Virus record (IMG/VR): IMGVR_UViG_3300044846_000970
Location: 1 to 25,049 of that record
Source: a virus
Direction: 5' to 3' (one strand)
Length of the DNA: 25,049 nt
The notes beneath the pieces are model-generated. The model was not told where the DNA came from, ran no database searches, and was given only the letters and a program-made list of their open reading frames with translations. Made by a program: the position numbers and the translations under genes. This document shows positions 7,042 through 14,196 of this stretch, piece by piece (position 1 is the first letter of the stretch; every line of letters begins with the position of its first letter).

Positions 7042-8959
7042 AGAATCGAATATAGTTAGCTTGAAGCTTAGTGAATATGTAGCTAAGTCCGATGCTGAAA
7101 AAGTAGACCGCAAAGGTTGGGTTAACTACGGTGACCAAAACGACTTCCCACAATACCTGCGCGACCTTGCGCATGAATCACCCGTACACGGTAGCCTTGT
7201 TGTTGCCATTGGTGATATGATAGCTGGTAAGGGTATCAAGTCAGAACAATACCAACAAGAATTAGACGCACTCGATGTAAACACTTTGACGTATGCAGCC
7301 GCACACGACTTGAAGTTGTTTGGTGGTTTCTTTATCGAAGTCATTTGGTCTAATGATCGCACAGTTATTAGCAAGCTAAACCCGATACCATTTGAAGAAT
7401 GCCGTATTGCAGTTAACCAAGATGATGATAGCGAGATAGGTATATTTCACAGCTACGACTGGAGCAACACACGTAAGAAAAAAAACACGCCCGAATTCAT
7501 ACCAAAGTATAACTACCTTACACGTAATGAAGAGCCGCGCCAAATCTATTGGTGCTTTACCTACACAGGCAGCGATGTCTATCCACGTCCTGATTATTGG
7601 AGTGCGATTAATTACATTGAACTAGACAAACAAATTTCGATATTCCATATCAATCAAATCTCAAACGGTTTATTTCCTTCAACCATTATTAACTTCTACA
7701 ACGGGCAAGCAACGCCCGAACAGAAGCAGCAGATGATGATGGACTGGGAAAACAAGATGAGTGGTGCGCGTAATGCAGGTAAGGTGGTAATGTTCTTTAA
7801 CGAGCGCGACCAACCAAAGACTGAAATCACACCATTCCCAGTTAATGATGCGGATAAGCAGTATCAATTAATGGATACTACCGCAACACAAAAGATAATA
7901 ACCGCACATCGTGTTACTACGCCACTTCTTTTCGGTATACGCGAAACATCAGGCTTTGGTAGTAACAAAGATGAAATGACAACGGGACTTGAGATATTTA
8001 ATAAGCAAGTCATTGAGCCATATCAAACACTAATCGATAAGAGCATCACGGAGTTATTAAGTAATCAAATGCCGGGTGTTTCTTTTGAGATTGTACCAAA
8101 CACACCACTTGTAGCAGAACAGGCATCTGTCGTAACCGATGCAAGCGCAACAGGCACTACTGCAGATGTCGCTGCTACAGCTTTGAATGGTGCGCAGATT
8201 ACATCACTCGTTGACATCGTAATGCAAAGTGCTGCAGGTGCAGTTCCTGTGACAAGTGCGAAGGCTATTGTGCAGGCTGCATTCCCAACATTGCCAGCGG
8301 CTACGGTTGATGCAATCTTTGCGGATGTATTGCCCGGTAGTTTGCAACCTCAAGAGGTCATCATGAGTGACGAAAAAAAAAAAGATGAAACCATAGGTGA
8401 TGCGCTTATAGCATTAGGCGAAGAACAAAGCGAAGACTGGATATTGATAGATTCATTTAACGCAGATGAAGAAATTGAACACGAGTTTGCAGTTCGCACA
8501 GGTGCTGCTAGGCCCGCCGCTAAGAGCGAGCAGGATGCTATTATCGATGGTAAATACTTTATTACTCGTTACGTTTATGCAGGTAGCTTTAGCCATGATA
8601 ATATGCGCCCATTCTGTAAGAAGATGATGGAAGCGGGCAAGCTATACCGCAAAGAAGACATCGTGTCAATGGAGAATGTTGCGGTTAATCCCGGATGGGG
8701 GCCTGAAGGAGCGGACACATACGACATTTGGTTTTACAAAGGCGGTGGTAACTGCAGGCACTTTTGGGAAAAACGAGTTTACGTAGATGCAAAAGGCGCG
8801 AAGATTAATCCTAATGACCCAGATGCAAAGCGTATCGCTGTGAGCATGGCTGAACGTATGGGCTACAAGGTGCGTAATAACGCATTAGTAGCAAAGCTTC
8901 CTGAAGATATGCCATACAATGGCTTCCTACCTACTAACCCTATTTACGGTAATCAATAA
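7031..8959 (+). CDS. portal protein with a C-terminal minor-head-like extension
   Basis: The first 400 or so residues match portal proteins of Bacteroidota phages: WVNYGDQNDFPQYLRDL near the start, SPVHGSLVVAIGDMIAGKG, FFIEVIW, a central helix-rich region, and VTTPLLFGIRETSGFGSNKD. The portal dodecamer forms the DNA entry channel. The next part, SLVDIVMQSAAGAVPVTSAKAIVQAAFP, is also usual in such portals. The last 150 residues form an extra domain with RYVYAG, RPFCKKM, LYRKEDI, VNPGWGPEGADTYDIWFYKG and GGGNCRHFW, resembling the Cys/His-containing ends of MuF-type head morphogenesis proteins (inference). An in-frame ATG at 8363 could give the C-terminal part alone. The upstream ATG at 7019 would add four residues. 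Confidence 0.83.
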   Translation: MEHKESNIVSLKLSEYVAKSDAEKVDRKGWVNYGDQNDFPQYLRDLAHESPVHGSLVVAIGDMIAGKGIKSEQYQQELDALDVNTLTYAAAHDLKLFGGFFIEVIWSNDRTVISKLNPIPFEECRIAVNQDDDSEIGIFHSYDWSNTRKKKNTPEFIPKYNYLTRNEEPRQIYWCFTYTGSDVYPRPDYWSAINYIELDKQISIFHINQISNGLFPSTIINFYNGQATPEQKQQMMMDWENKMSGARNAGKVVMFFNERDQPKTEITPFPVNDADKQYQLMDTTATQKIITAHRVTTPLLFGIRETSGFGSNKDEMTTGLEIFNKQVIEPYQTLIDKSITELLSNQMPGVSFEIVPNTPLVAEQASVVTDASATGTTADVAATALNGAQITSLVDIVMQSAAGAVPVTSAKAIVQAAFPTLPAATVDAIFADVLPGSLQPQEVIMSDEKKKDETIGDALIALGEEQSEDWILIDSFNADEEIEHEFAVRTGAARPAAKSEQDAIIDGKYFITRYVYAGSFSHDNMRPFCKKMMEAGKLYRKEDIVSMENVAVNPGWGPEGADTYDIWFYKGGGNCRHFWEKRVYVDAKGAKINPNDPDAKRIAVSMAERMGYKVRNNALVAKLPEDMPYNGFLPTNPIYGNQ

Positions 8960-8967
8960 TTACAACT

Positions 8968-9537
8968 ATGCCTGAAGTACTATTAATATCCGAAAACTTT
9001 GTAAAGAAGTACACCACCGTAAATGGTAGTGTTGACCCGAACCTTATCTATCCTGCCGTATATCTTGCGCAGGATAAGTGGTTGCTTCCATTTTTGGGAA
9101 CTGATTTGCTTAACAAGATTAAAGCAGATGTGGCCGCAGGTACAATAAGCGGTAATTATGAACTACTACTAGAGGACTACATCCAAAAGATGCTTCTTTG
9201 GTGGGTAATGGTGGAGCTTATGCCTAACCTTAGCTACCGTATGGACAATGGCACGTTAGTACAACGTCAAAGTGAGGACACTGTAGCGGTAAGTGATTTA
9301 GTCATGAAGGATATGATTGACCGTGCAAGGCAAAACGCAGAACACTACACCACTTTACTAGTTGATTACTTGTGTGCTAACAACGCTTTGTTCCCGGAAT
9401 ACAGCACAGCAACATGGCCTGATAGATCACCAAGGACGGATGTGACAAATACGCTCAACTATCAATTTAGTACGGGCAACACGGCCACAAGTTTCCGTCC
9501 TACTTACAGTCGCAATATCATTAACCGTATACCATGA
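8968..9537 (+). CDS. DUF6712-like head-tail connector protein
   Basis: The 189-residue protein is mostly helical and starts LLISENFVKKYTTVNGSVDP, then IYPAVYLAQDKWLLPFLGTDL, a GNYELLLEDYIQKMLLWWVM helix and a C-terminal stretch ending NALFPEYSTATWPDRSP. This is the pattern I associate with the DUF6712 family of Bacteroidota phage proteins, found next to portal genes and thought to be head-tail adaptors. It begins nine bases after the portal stop and ends as ATGA with the next small gene. Adaptor function is inferred from helical make-up and position. Confidence 0.72.
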   Translation: MPEVLLISENFVKKYTTVNGSVDPNLIYPAVYLAQDKWLLPFLGTDLLNKIKADVAAGTISGNYELLLEDYIQKMLLWWVMVELMPNLSYRMDNGTLVQRQSEDTVAVSDLVMKDMIDRARQNAEHYTTLLVDYLCANNALFPEYSTATWPDRSPRTDVTNTLNYQFSTGNTATSFRPTYSRNIINRIP

Positions 9538-9656
9538 GTGATAAGAAGACACTAAAACAAGAATACACCGAAAGATTAAGACGTTATGAACGCGAGCTTT
9601 CACTTAAACTACGTGCAAATGGCAACAAAGAAGCAGATAAAAGCAAGTCAAAATAA
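9534..9656 (+). CDS. small basic hypothetical protein
   Basis: This 40-residue ORF begins with an ATGA overlap on the connector gene and ends inside the following membrane-protein gene. It is highly charged (MSDKKTLKQEYTERLRRYER, ending KEADKSKSK), predicted as a single helix. No family is recognised. The coupling overlaps on both sides support translation. Confidence 0.5.
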   Translation: MSDKKTLKQEYTERLRRYERELSLKLRANGNKEADKSKSK

Positions 9657-10032
9657 CGAGGCTATCAAGAAGCTACGTTATAAACTAGAGTTATTTGATG
9701 GCTTTTGGTCTATACCGATTGCCTTCTTGATTTTTAGTGTGAGCGGTACGCTATCATACCAATATTTTGGTGATGCTTTGATAAGCACGGAGTACATCCA
9801 GTATGTAATCCTAGCAGGTCTTATCATGGTCTTCGCCAACTTCATTGTGTTCATGGGCATACGCTTCAACTTCCGCTCACTGCAGCGGGAAATCTATTCA
9901 CGCGACATCAAAGAAGAACTTAAAACGTCACTAACTACATGGCAAAAAATCTCTTTATATCTGCTGTTGTACTTTGCTTATTTTGCTGCCTTCCTATTCA
10001 TACTGCGCACGCTAATGACGGTTATTGTGTAA
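9619..10032 (+). CDS. three-pass membrane protein, holin candidate
   Basis: The ATG at 9619 (MATKKQIKASQNN) gives 137 residues; an in-frame ATG at 9586 would add 11. After a basic N-terminus there are three clear membrane segments: FWSIPIAFLIFSVSGTLSY, IQYVILAGLIMVFANFIVFM and ISLYLLLYFAYFAAFLFIL, with a charged loop FRSLQREIYSRDIKEELK between the second and third. It sits directly before the endolysin gene, whose start lies 94 bases inside it. Size, topology and position fit a class I-like holin, but no family signature is visible, so this is inference. Confidence 0.6.
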   Translation: MATKKQIKASQNNEAIKKLRYKLELFDGFWSIPIAFLIFSVSGTLSYQYFGDALISTEYIQYVILAGLIMVFANFIVFMGIRFNFRSLQREIYSRDIKEELKTSLTTWQKISLYLLLYFAYFAAFLFILRTLMTVIV

Positions 10033-10514
10033 GGCTAGTAGCCTATGCGCACGTTGGTGTTCGCGAGAAAGGCGGTAACAACATGGGCTTTAACGACCGC
10101 TACTTTGAGCGGCTTATGCGCGAAGTAGGGTGGAAGCCTACCTACCAATGGTGCGCATTCTTTGTACGTGCCGTATTCCATGAGTGTAATGTCGATGCAA
10201 AATCTAAAGTGACAGGGTGGTCACCTACGTGCTACAACAAAAAGGATGTAATCTTTACAGATGGGAGGTTCTATCAATCCTATAAGCCGGGTGATGTGCT
10301 AGTAATGACACTATCATACAAGCATTGGCGCAATACAAATAGGTACAAGGCTATTGGTCACACAGGAATAGTAGATAAGGTTAGTGAATATTCAGTACGC
10401 ACCATTGAAGGCAACACCAATGATCGTGGTGATAGAGATAGCCGCTTAGGTGATGGTGTGCTAGTTAAGATAAGACCATTGAATAAGTCAATACACATAA
10501 CAAGATGGAACTGA
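9939..10514 (+). CDS. secreted CHAP/NlpC-P60-type endolysin
   Basis: The 191-residue protein opens with a signal peptide, MAKNLFISAVVLCLFCCLPI, with a cleavage motif AHA-N near residue 26. The mature part has HVGVREKGGNN, the nucleophile Cys72 in YQWCAFFVRAVF, PGDVLVM near 117-123, His141 in IGHTGIVDKV, and Asn159 in IEGNTN. The ordered Cys-His-Asn triad and these flanking motifs mark a papain-like CHAP or NlpC/P60 peptidoglycan peptidase or amidase. Export by the host Sec system means the holin may only be needed to trigger release. The entire signal peptide coding region overlaps the end of the membrane-protein gene. Confidence 0.83.
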   Translation: MAKNLFISAVVLCLFCCLPIHTAHANDGYCVRLVAYAHVGVREKGGNNMGFNDRYFERLMREVGWKPTYQWCAFFVRAVFHECNVDAKSKVTGWSPTCYNKKDVIFTDGRFYQSYKPGDVLVMTLSYKHWRNTNRYKAIGHTGIVDKVSEYSVRTIEGNTNDRGDRDSRLGDGVLVKIRPLNKSIHITRWN

Positions 10515-10924
10515 CAATAAGAAGCAAGCGCATATTGATAGCTAGTGCAGTTGTTGTAACTACATTAGTAGTGTTTGTAATGTTAAAAAGTTGCAATACT
10601 CCTGCACCATCACCTGCAGTTGACAGACTGGAGTCTATCAATGATTCACTATACCGTGCGATTGAAAAAAATAACGCAATAGCAAATAACTTGTATGCCA
10701 AAATAGATAGTTTAACTATGCGCGGCGATACGATTATTCAGTTGCAAGATGTAACAAATCAATACTACCGAAATGACGTATACCAAATTCTTAATTCTGA
10801 TGATGCTACTGCCGATCGTCAGTTTCGCGCAACGCTCAAAAAATCAGACAGCCTCCTCAAGTCTGGATTTTACTCCAAAACTTACGACCTACGAGGTGCA
10901 ACTGATGAATCTGAATTACACTAG
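10505..10924 (+). CDS. inner-membrane spanin-like protein (Rz-like candidate)
   Basis: The 139-residue protein overlaps the endolysin end by 10 bases. It has a short basic N-terminus, one membrane segment (ILIASAVVVTTLVVFVML, about residues 10-27), then a periplasmic Asp/Ser/Leu-rich helical region (DRLESINDSLYRAIEKNNAI, then KIDSLTMRGDTIIQLQD) with the IDSL heptads usual in phage spanins of this host group. Its last 50 codons overlap the start of the next gene in another frame. This topology right after an endolysin matches i-spanins, which help fuse inner and outer membranes. No sequence family is certain. Confidence 0.62.
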   Translation: MELTIRSKRILIASAVVVTTLVVFVMLKSCNTPAPSPAVDRLESINDSLYRAIEKNNAIANNLYAKIDSLTMRGDTIIQLQDVTNQYYRNDVYQILNSDDATADRQFRATLKKSDSLLKSGFYSKTYDLRGATDESELH

Positions 10925-11213
10925 CATGATGTACTGGTATCAAACATCCATGGAAATCGATTCATTGTATCAACTTGAGAAACTCAAGACGCATTACTAT
11001 TCTAAAATCACAGGCATACAGGCCAACAGCTACGAAACACTAGCACAGATATACGACAACAAGCAAAGCATAGAGAAGGCAATAGCACAGGAGAAAGAAC
11101 TACAGATAAAAGACTTAAAAAAGCGCAATCGTAGACTAGTAGCACACAACGTGGTATTGTCATTAGGTATTAGTGCGCTTGCAATTTCAACTTTATACTT
11201 TGTAATCTTATAG
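10773..11213 (+). CDS. exported coiled-coil protein with C-terminal membrane anchor, spanin-like
   Basis: The 146-residue frame starts inside the previous gene, with 152 bases shared in a different frame. It opens with a convincing signal peptide, MTYTKFLILMMLLPIVSFAQ, whose SFAQ end is typical of Bacteroidota secreted proteins. A helical region follows (SIEKAIAQEKELQIKDLKKR) and the C-terminus is a membrane segment, VVLSLGISALAISTLYFVIL. Signal peptide plus C-terminal anchor is the layout of unimolecular spanins, but there is no lipobox Cys, so it is not a standard lipoprotein. A later ATG (MNLNYTSMM) near 10905 would give a shorter form without the signal peptide. The first start is preferred because the signal peptide is unlikely to arise by chance. 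Confidence 0.6.
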   Translation: MTYTKFLILMMLLPIVSFAQRSKNQTASSSLDFTPKLTTYEVQLMNLNYTSMMYWYQTSMEIDSLYQLEKLKTHYYSKITGIQANSYETLAQIYDNKQSIEKAIAQEKELQIKDLKKRNRRLVAHNVVLSLGISALAISTLYFVIL

Positions 11214-11215
11214 AC

Positions 11216-11542
11216 ATGGACTTTCAACCGAGAGATTTAGTAACGTTAGTAGGTGGTGCGATATCATTAACAGGATTGTACTACGCATTGAAGCGCGATG
11301 TGGTCAAAGTATCAAGCGCACTGGGTAAGGTCGAATCATATCACAAACGCGAAGTAACTATGCTAGCAGAATCACTTAAAGACACCAAAGATGAATTCAA
11401 TTCTAAGTTGAATACCATGAAAGACGAACAGAACAAAGCCATTGATAAGCTCGAAAAGAAGATTGATGTGATTGCGTCACAGAACTTGACCATTAGCAAC
11501 AATCTTGCAGAATTAGCCGGGTTTATTCGTGGCACTAAATAA
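11216..11542 (+). CDS. membrane-anchored coiled-coil protein of the lysis block
   Basis: The 108-residue protein has one N-terminal membrane segment (LVTLVGGAISLTGLYYAL) followed by a long Lys/Glu/Asp-rich coiled coil (LAESLKDTKDEFNSKLNTMK and onward) that ends ELAGFIRGTK. Many Bacteroidota phages carry a protein of this build close to their lysis genes. The reversed topology relative to XhlA (anchor first) argues against simple homology. It begins three bases after the previous stop. It may help lysis or anchor something at the membrane, but no function is assigned. Confidence 0.6.
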   Translation: MDFQPRDLVTLVGGAISLTGLYYALKRDVVKVSSALGKVESYHKREVTMLAESLKDTKDEFNSKLNTMKDEQNKAIDKLEKKIDVIASQNLTISNNLAELAGFIRGTK

Positions 11543-11548
11543 GCCACT

Positions 11549-12589
11549 ATGCAAGGTGAATACTTTGAGGTATACAAGGAAGTGCACGAAGGCGCAGGTA
11601 CGATAGCTTCACGGCTACGTGCTGCCATGACTAAGCACAATATCAAAATGCAATACGGCTCATTTGAGCGATTGTATTTTAGTTGGCGCAAAAGACATAA
11701 GCTTTCAGCTGATTCACCTGTTAAAGCGCAGGCAAAAGGTAATTTGACCAAACTTGAAAACCATTTTACTGACTTCGGTAACATGGTCAATGAGTTAATG
11801 CCTGAACAAAGTAATCCGCTAGACCTGCCACCTTCGCAGGAAGCCAACTATAAACCGTTTAAGCTTCCGATTAATCACAATAACATACTTCTGCTTTCAG
11901 ATATACACGTGCCGTATCACAACATACAGGCATTGACGTTAGCATTAAAGTATGGGCTAGAGAATGAAGTCAATACAATTCTTTTAAATGGTGACATCAT
12001 AGACTTCTATGCCATCAGTCGCTTTGAAAAAGACCCGCGTAAAAGAAACTTCGGACATGAAGTGCTAATGACAAGGCAATTCTTAGCTACGCTGCGTAAG
12101 CTATTTCCGAACGCGGCTATCTATTACAAGTGCGGCAATCACGATGTGCGTTATGATCACTACATCATGCGCAATGCACCCGATTTGTTGGGCATGGATG
12201 AGTTCAATTTTGAATCACTCATGCACCTGGATAAGTACAATATCACATTCATACCGGATAAGCAGATAATTCATGCCGGGAAGCTAACCATTCTGCATGG
12301 TCATGAACTAGGAGCGTCCGTATTCAGTCCCGTAAACATCGCACGCGGTTTGTTCTTACGTGCTAAAGACAGCGCATTGTGTGGACACCACCACCAGGCA
12401 AGTGAACATACAGAACCTAACATCAATGGTAAGATTACAACGTGCTGGAGCGTGGCCTGTCTATGTGAGCTGCACCCTGATTATATGCCTATCAATAAAC
12501 ATCACCACGGATTTGCACACGTGCGCGTTATGGATACGGGAGATTTTGAAGTGAGTAATTACAGGATTGTGAACGGTAAGATTAGATAA
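11549..12589 (+). CDS. metallophosphoesterase with N-terminal HTH-like domain
   Basis: The 346-residue protein carries the full calcineurin-like metallophosphoesterase signature: SDIHVPYH (Asp118, His120), NGDIIDFY (Asp149), GNHDVRYD (Asn197, His198), LHGHE, and GHHHQ near residues 289-293. These residues bind two metals and hydrolyse phosphoesters. The first 60 residues form a helical region ending in FERLYFSWRKRHK that looks like a DNA-binding helix-turn-helix, followed by a linker. The substrate may be DNA or RNA ends (inference). It closes the rightward late operon. Confidence 0.82.
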   Translation: MQGEYFEVYKEVHEGAGTIASRLRAAMTKHNIKMQYGSFERLYFSWRKRHKLSADSPVKAQAKGNLTKLENHFTDFGNMVNELMPEQSNPLDLPPSQEANYKPFKLPINHNNILLLSDIHVPYHNIQALTLALKYGLENEVNTILLNGDIIDFYAISRFEKDPRKRNFGHEVLMTRQFLATLRKLFPNAAIYYKCGNHDVRYDHYIMRNAPDLLGMDEFNFESLMHLDKYNITFIPDKQIIHAGKLTILHGHELGASVFSPVNIARGLFLRAKDSALCGHHHQASEHTEPNINGKITTCWSVACLCELHPDYMPINKHHHGFAHVRVMDTGDFEVSNYRIVNGKIR

Positions 12590-12594
12590 CAAAA

Positions 12595-12614
12595 AGCCTC
12601 CACGTTAGGAGGCT
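12595..12614 (-). terminator. hairpin, probable terminator for leftward transcription
   Basis: AGCCTCC pairs perfectly with GGAGGCT around loop ACGTTA. On the minus strand the stem is followed by TTTTTGTT, the proper tail of an intrinsic terminator; the plus-strand tail is AGTTGT. It lies past the convergent end of the leftward operon, so that RNA may run antisense to the HExxH gene before stopping here. It could also mark the 3' end of the late transcript. Confidence 0.65.
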
Positions 12615-12677
12615 AGTTGTATCAATCTATAACAAAAACAATAATGCAATGAACCACTACACTATGTCGCAAAGATA

Positions 12678-12923
12678 ATGAAACGCAAACCACATCCTAA
12701 AGTTATTCAGCGCAAACTTGGACGCGAAAAAGCGGATGGGTTGTATAGTGATAATGTGATAGAGATAGACCCAACACTACCACCGCTGCGCTATTTCATT
12801 GTCTTAATTCATGAATACCTTCATCACATTCAGCCTGAGTGGAGTGAGGAAAAGGTTGATGCGGAAGGTGAAGCACTGGGCCGCTTTCTTTGGAAGCATG
12901 GTTACCGCAAGGTGCAGCAATGA
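12678..12923 (+). CDS. small HExxH metalloprotease-like protein
   Basis: The 81-residue protein has the zinc-protease core HEYLHH at residues 45-50 (HExxH, with E46 catalytic) inside VIEIDPTLPPLRYFIVLIHE. A further Glu within PEWSEEKVDAEGEALG could be the third ligand. It ends LWKHGYRKVQQ. Phages often encode such minimal HExxH proteins of unknown target. It is the last rightward gene before convergent leftward genes and lies after the hairpin at 12595-12614, so it may have its own expression. Activity is not shown by the sequence alone. Confidence 0.7.
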   Translation: MKRKPHPKVIQRKLGREKADGLYSDNVIEIDPTLPPLRYFIVLIHEYLHHIQPEWSEEKVDAEGEALGRFLWKHGYRKVQQ

Positions 12924-12953
12924 TGCGCCCGCTGCTAAGTATTAGGAAGCGCA

Positions 12954-13166
12954 TTAGTTTAGTTCTAATCCTTCCACGATTTCACACATCTCATCGTATA
13001 GCTGCGCGACTACTTCTGCTGTCATGCCGTCGTAATCATTCCACTTATCCTTCTTGCGCATCATGCTCATGATGTCGCTAAGTGCATCTTTATACCGCGC
13101 AGCATTCAAAGTGTATTCGTATTCTACTGCATCATCAGGCAGGTTAAATGTTAGTGTTGCTTTCAT
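12954..13166 (-). CDS. conserved small phage protein
   Basis: I chose the ATG at 13166 (MKATLTFNLPDDAVEYEYTL) because it gives a 23-base overlap with the upstream gene and matches the N-terminus, an MKATLTFNLP strand, that I recall from many phage proteins of this kind. The 70-residue product is acidic, with a short strand and then helices (YKDALSDIMSMMRKKDKW). An ATG at 13223 would add 19 residues. Function unknown. It is the last gene of the leftward operon and converges with the HExxH gene. Confidence 0.7.
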   Translation of the reverse strand: MKATLTFNLPDDAVEYEYTLNAARYKDALSDIMSMMRKKDKWNDYDGMTAEVVAQLYDEMCEIVEGLELN

Positions 13167-13371
13167 CTTGTGTTCTGTTTGGTGTTCCTGCTTTACCATC
13201 TGTATAGCCTTCATTGTACGCATTAACTATGTTTTCTAATTCGCGTGTTTGCGCTTTCATCATAAACGCATCCAGTTCAATCCAAGATATGTTAACCGTT
13301 TTGCCTTGGAATCTTTTACGTAGTGACTTGCTAAGTGTGCGCAGCGCGGTTTCTTTTTTAGTTTCACTCAT
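13144..13371 (-). CDS. small hypothetical protein with I..AY..GY.DG motif
   Basis: The 75-residue protein begins MSETKKETALRTLSKSLRKR and contains ELENIVNAYNEGYTDGKAG. The same kind of motif (helix, then AY..G..DG) appears in the products at 14651-14857 and 14854-15153, and is frequent in small proteins of Bacteroidota phages. The three may be related or paralogous. The function is unknown. Overlaps with both neighbours support expression as part of the leftward operon. Confidence 0.65.
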   Translation of the reverse strand: MSETKKETALRTLSKSLRKRFQGKTVNISWIELDAFMMKAQTRELENIVNAYNEGYTDGKAGTPNRTQDESNTNI

Positions 13372-13534
13372 GTATTAAAAATGTTTTTTGAAAATCTATT
13401 TCTTGATTGATTCGGTGAATGATGCGATTCACCCGGCTACATTCCGTGCTGCCTTTTGGCGTATCTGCTAGGTATCTATGCCGTAGCATTCGCAGTTCAT
13501 CAACACTAAACTGTTGCAGTTGTTTTCTTGTCAT
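13364..13534 (-). CDS. small basic hypothetical protein
   Basis: A 56-residue frame fills the apparent gap between the genes at 13371 and 13506 and overlaps both (8 and 29 bases). It reads MTRKQLQQFSVDELRMLRHR, then YLADTPKGSTECSRVNRIIH and ends QKTFLIHE. The content is helical and basic with no recognised family. Overlap with both neighbours, no gap and no better frame support it as a real gene. Confidence 0.6.
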   Translation of the reverse strand: MTRKQLQQFSVDELRMLRHRYLADTPKGSTECSRVNRIIHRINQEIDFQKTFLIHE

Positions 13535-13781
13535 GTGCTTTGAGTTTTAGTATTTCACTTTTTACGTGCTGGTAGTAGGCTTTCACAGAGTAGTATTCAC
13601 CTGTGCCTTCAAAGTCATTGACTATGTCGGTAGGTGCATTTACTATGGCTTCATCTACGCAGTATAGCGCAGCGTTCAAAGCTTTGATGTGTATATCAAC
13701 TAAGTTACCTTCTTGCTTTTCGCCTTCGACTATATCAAAATAGTTCGAGTACAGTTGCCATGCTTTGTCTTTTGCTTTCAT
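13506..13781 (-). CDS. small hypothetical protein, Bacteroidota-phage type
   Basis: The 91-residue protein opens MKAKDKAWQLYSNYFDIVEG and contains AALYCVDEAIVNAP and YQHVKSEILKLKAH. This plan (helix, AL..VDEI segment, YW..V..EI..L end) is common in Bacteroidota phages and lacks a known function. Its start has a perfect Shine-Dalgarno sequence, GGAGGTGA at 13785-13792, six bases from ATG after GGAGG. That is rare in this window and suggests strong initiation. The start overlaps the upstream gene as ATGA. Confidence 0.7.
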   Translation of the reverse strand: MKAKDKAWQLYSNYFDIVEGEKQEGNLVDIHIKALNAALYCVDEAIVNAPTDIVNDFEGTGEYYSVKAYYQHVKSEILKLKAHDKKTTATV

Positions 13782-13942
13782 TGATCACCTCCCTTGTATG
13801 CTTCGTTATCGAGAAAATGACACATGTGATTTGCTAATTCCATGACATCGTAATAATTCATGCTACCTGACGCACATTGTGCTTTGACTATTTCGGTTGC
13901 CATTTGTAACGCCAACTGTCTATTGTTTATGTTTTCGCTCAT
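13778..13942 (-). CDS. small hypothetical protein
   Basis: This 54-residue frame has ATGA overlaps with the genes before and after it, which makes translation likely. It reads MSENINNRQLALQMATEIVK, then CASGSMNYYDVMELANHMCH, and ends EAYKGGDQ. The final Gly-Gly-Asp codons also form the Shine-Dalgarno site of the next gene. Mainly helical; no family recognised. Confidence 0.62.
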   Translation of the reverse strand: MSENINNRQLALQMATEIVKAQCASGSMNYYDVMELANHMCHFLDNEAYKGGDQ

Positions 13943-14196
13943 GGTTCTATATAGTTTGGAAGGTTATTGCCTGTGTAATAAAAATACAATTGATTCAGTT
14001 CATCCATATACTTGACATATTTATACATTGAAAACAATGTACCGTCTTCTTGTTTATGCCTAAGAACAGCTCTCGGAGTAAATCCGAAATCAAATCCAAT
14101 TTTATCATACCAATATACTTGGTCGGTTTCTGATGCTCTAAATCCGTAATCAAGAAGTGTTGCTTTATTGATTGGTATACGCTCTTTTGCTTTCAT
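13939..14196 (-). CDS. conserved small phage protein
   Basis: The 85-residue protein starts MKAKERIPINKATLLDYGFR and ends with YMDELNQLYFYYTGNNL. That pattern (RIPI...LLxxGF, then a VHxLQNLYFALTGxEL-like C-terminal helix) is widespread in Bacteroidota phages and genomic islands, without a known role. Its start is one base from the stop of the alpha/beta-hydrolase-like gene. The leader has only a weak Shine-Dalgarno match (AAAGGCGA). Confidence 0.72.
   Translation of the reverse strand: MKAKERIPINKATLLDYGFRASETDQVYWYDKIGFDFGFTPRAVLRHKQEDGTLFSMYKYVKYMDELNQLYFYYTGNNLPNYIEP

Noticed and set aside
12923-12954. Inverted repeat ATGCGC...GCGCAT between the convergent gene ends
   Set aside because: Only six pairs, a 20-base loop and no T run on either strand, so not called as a terminator.
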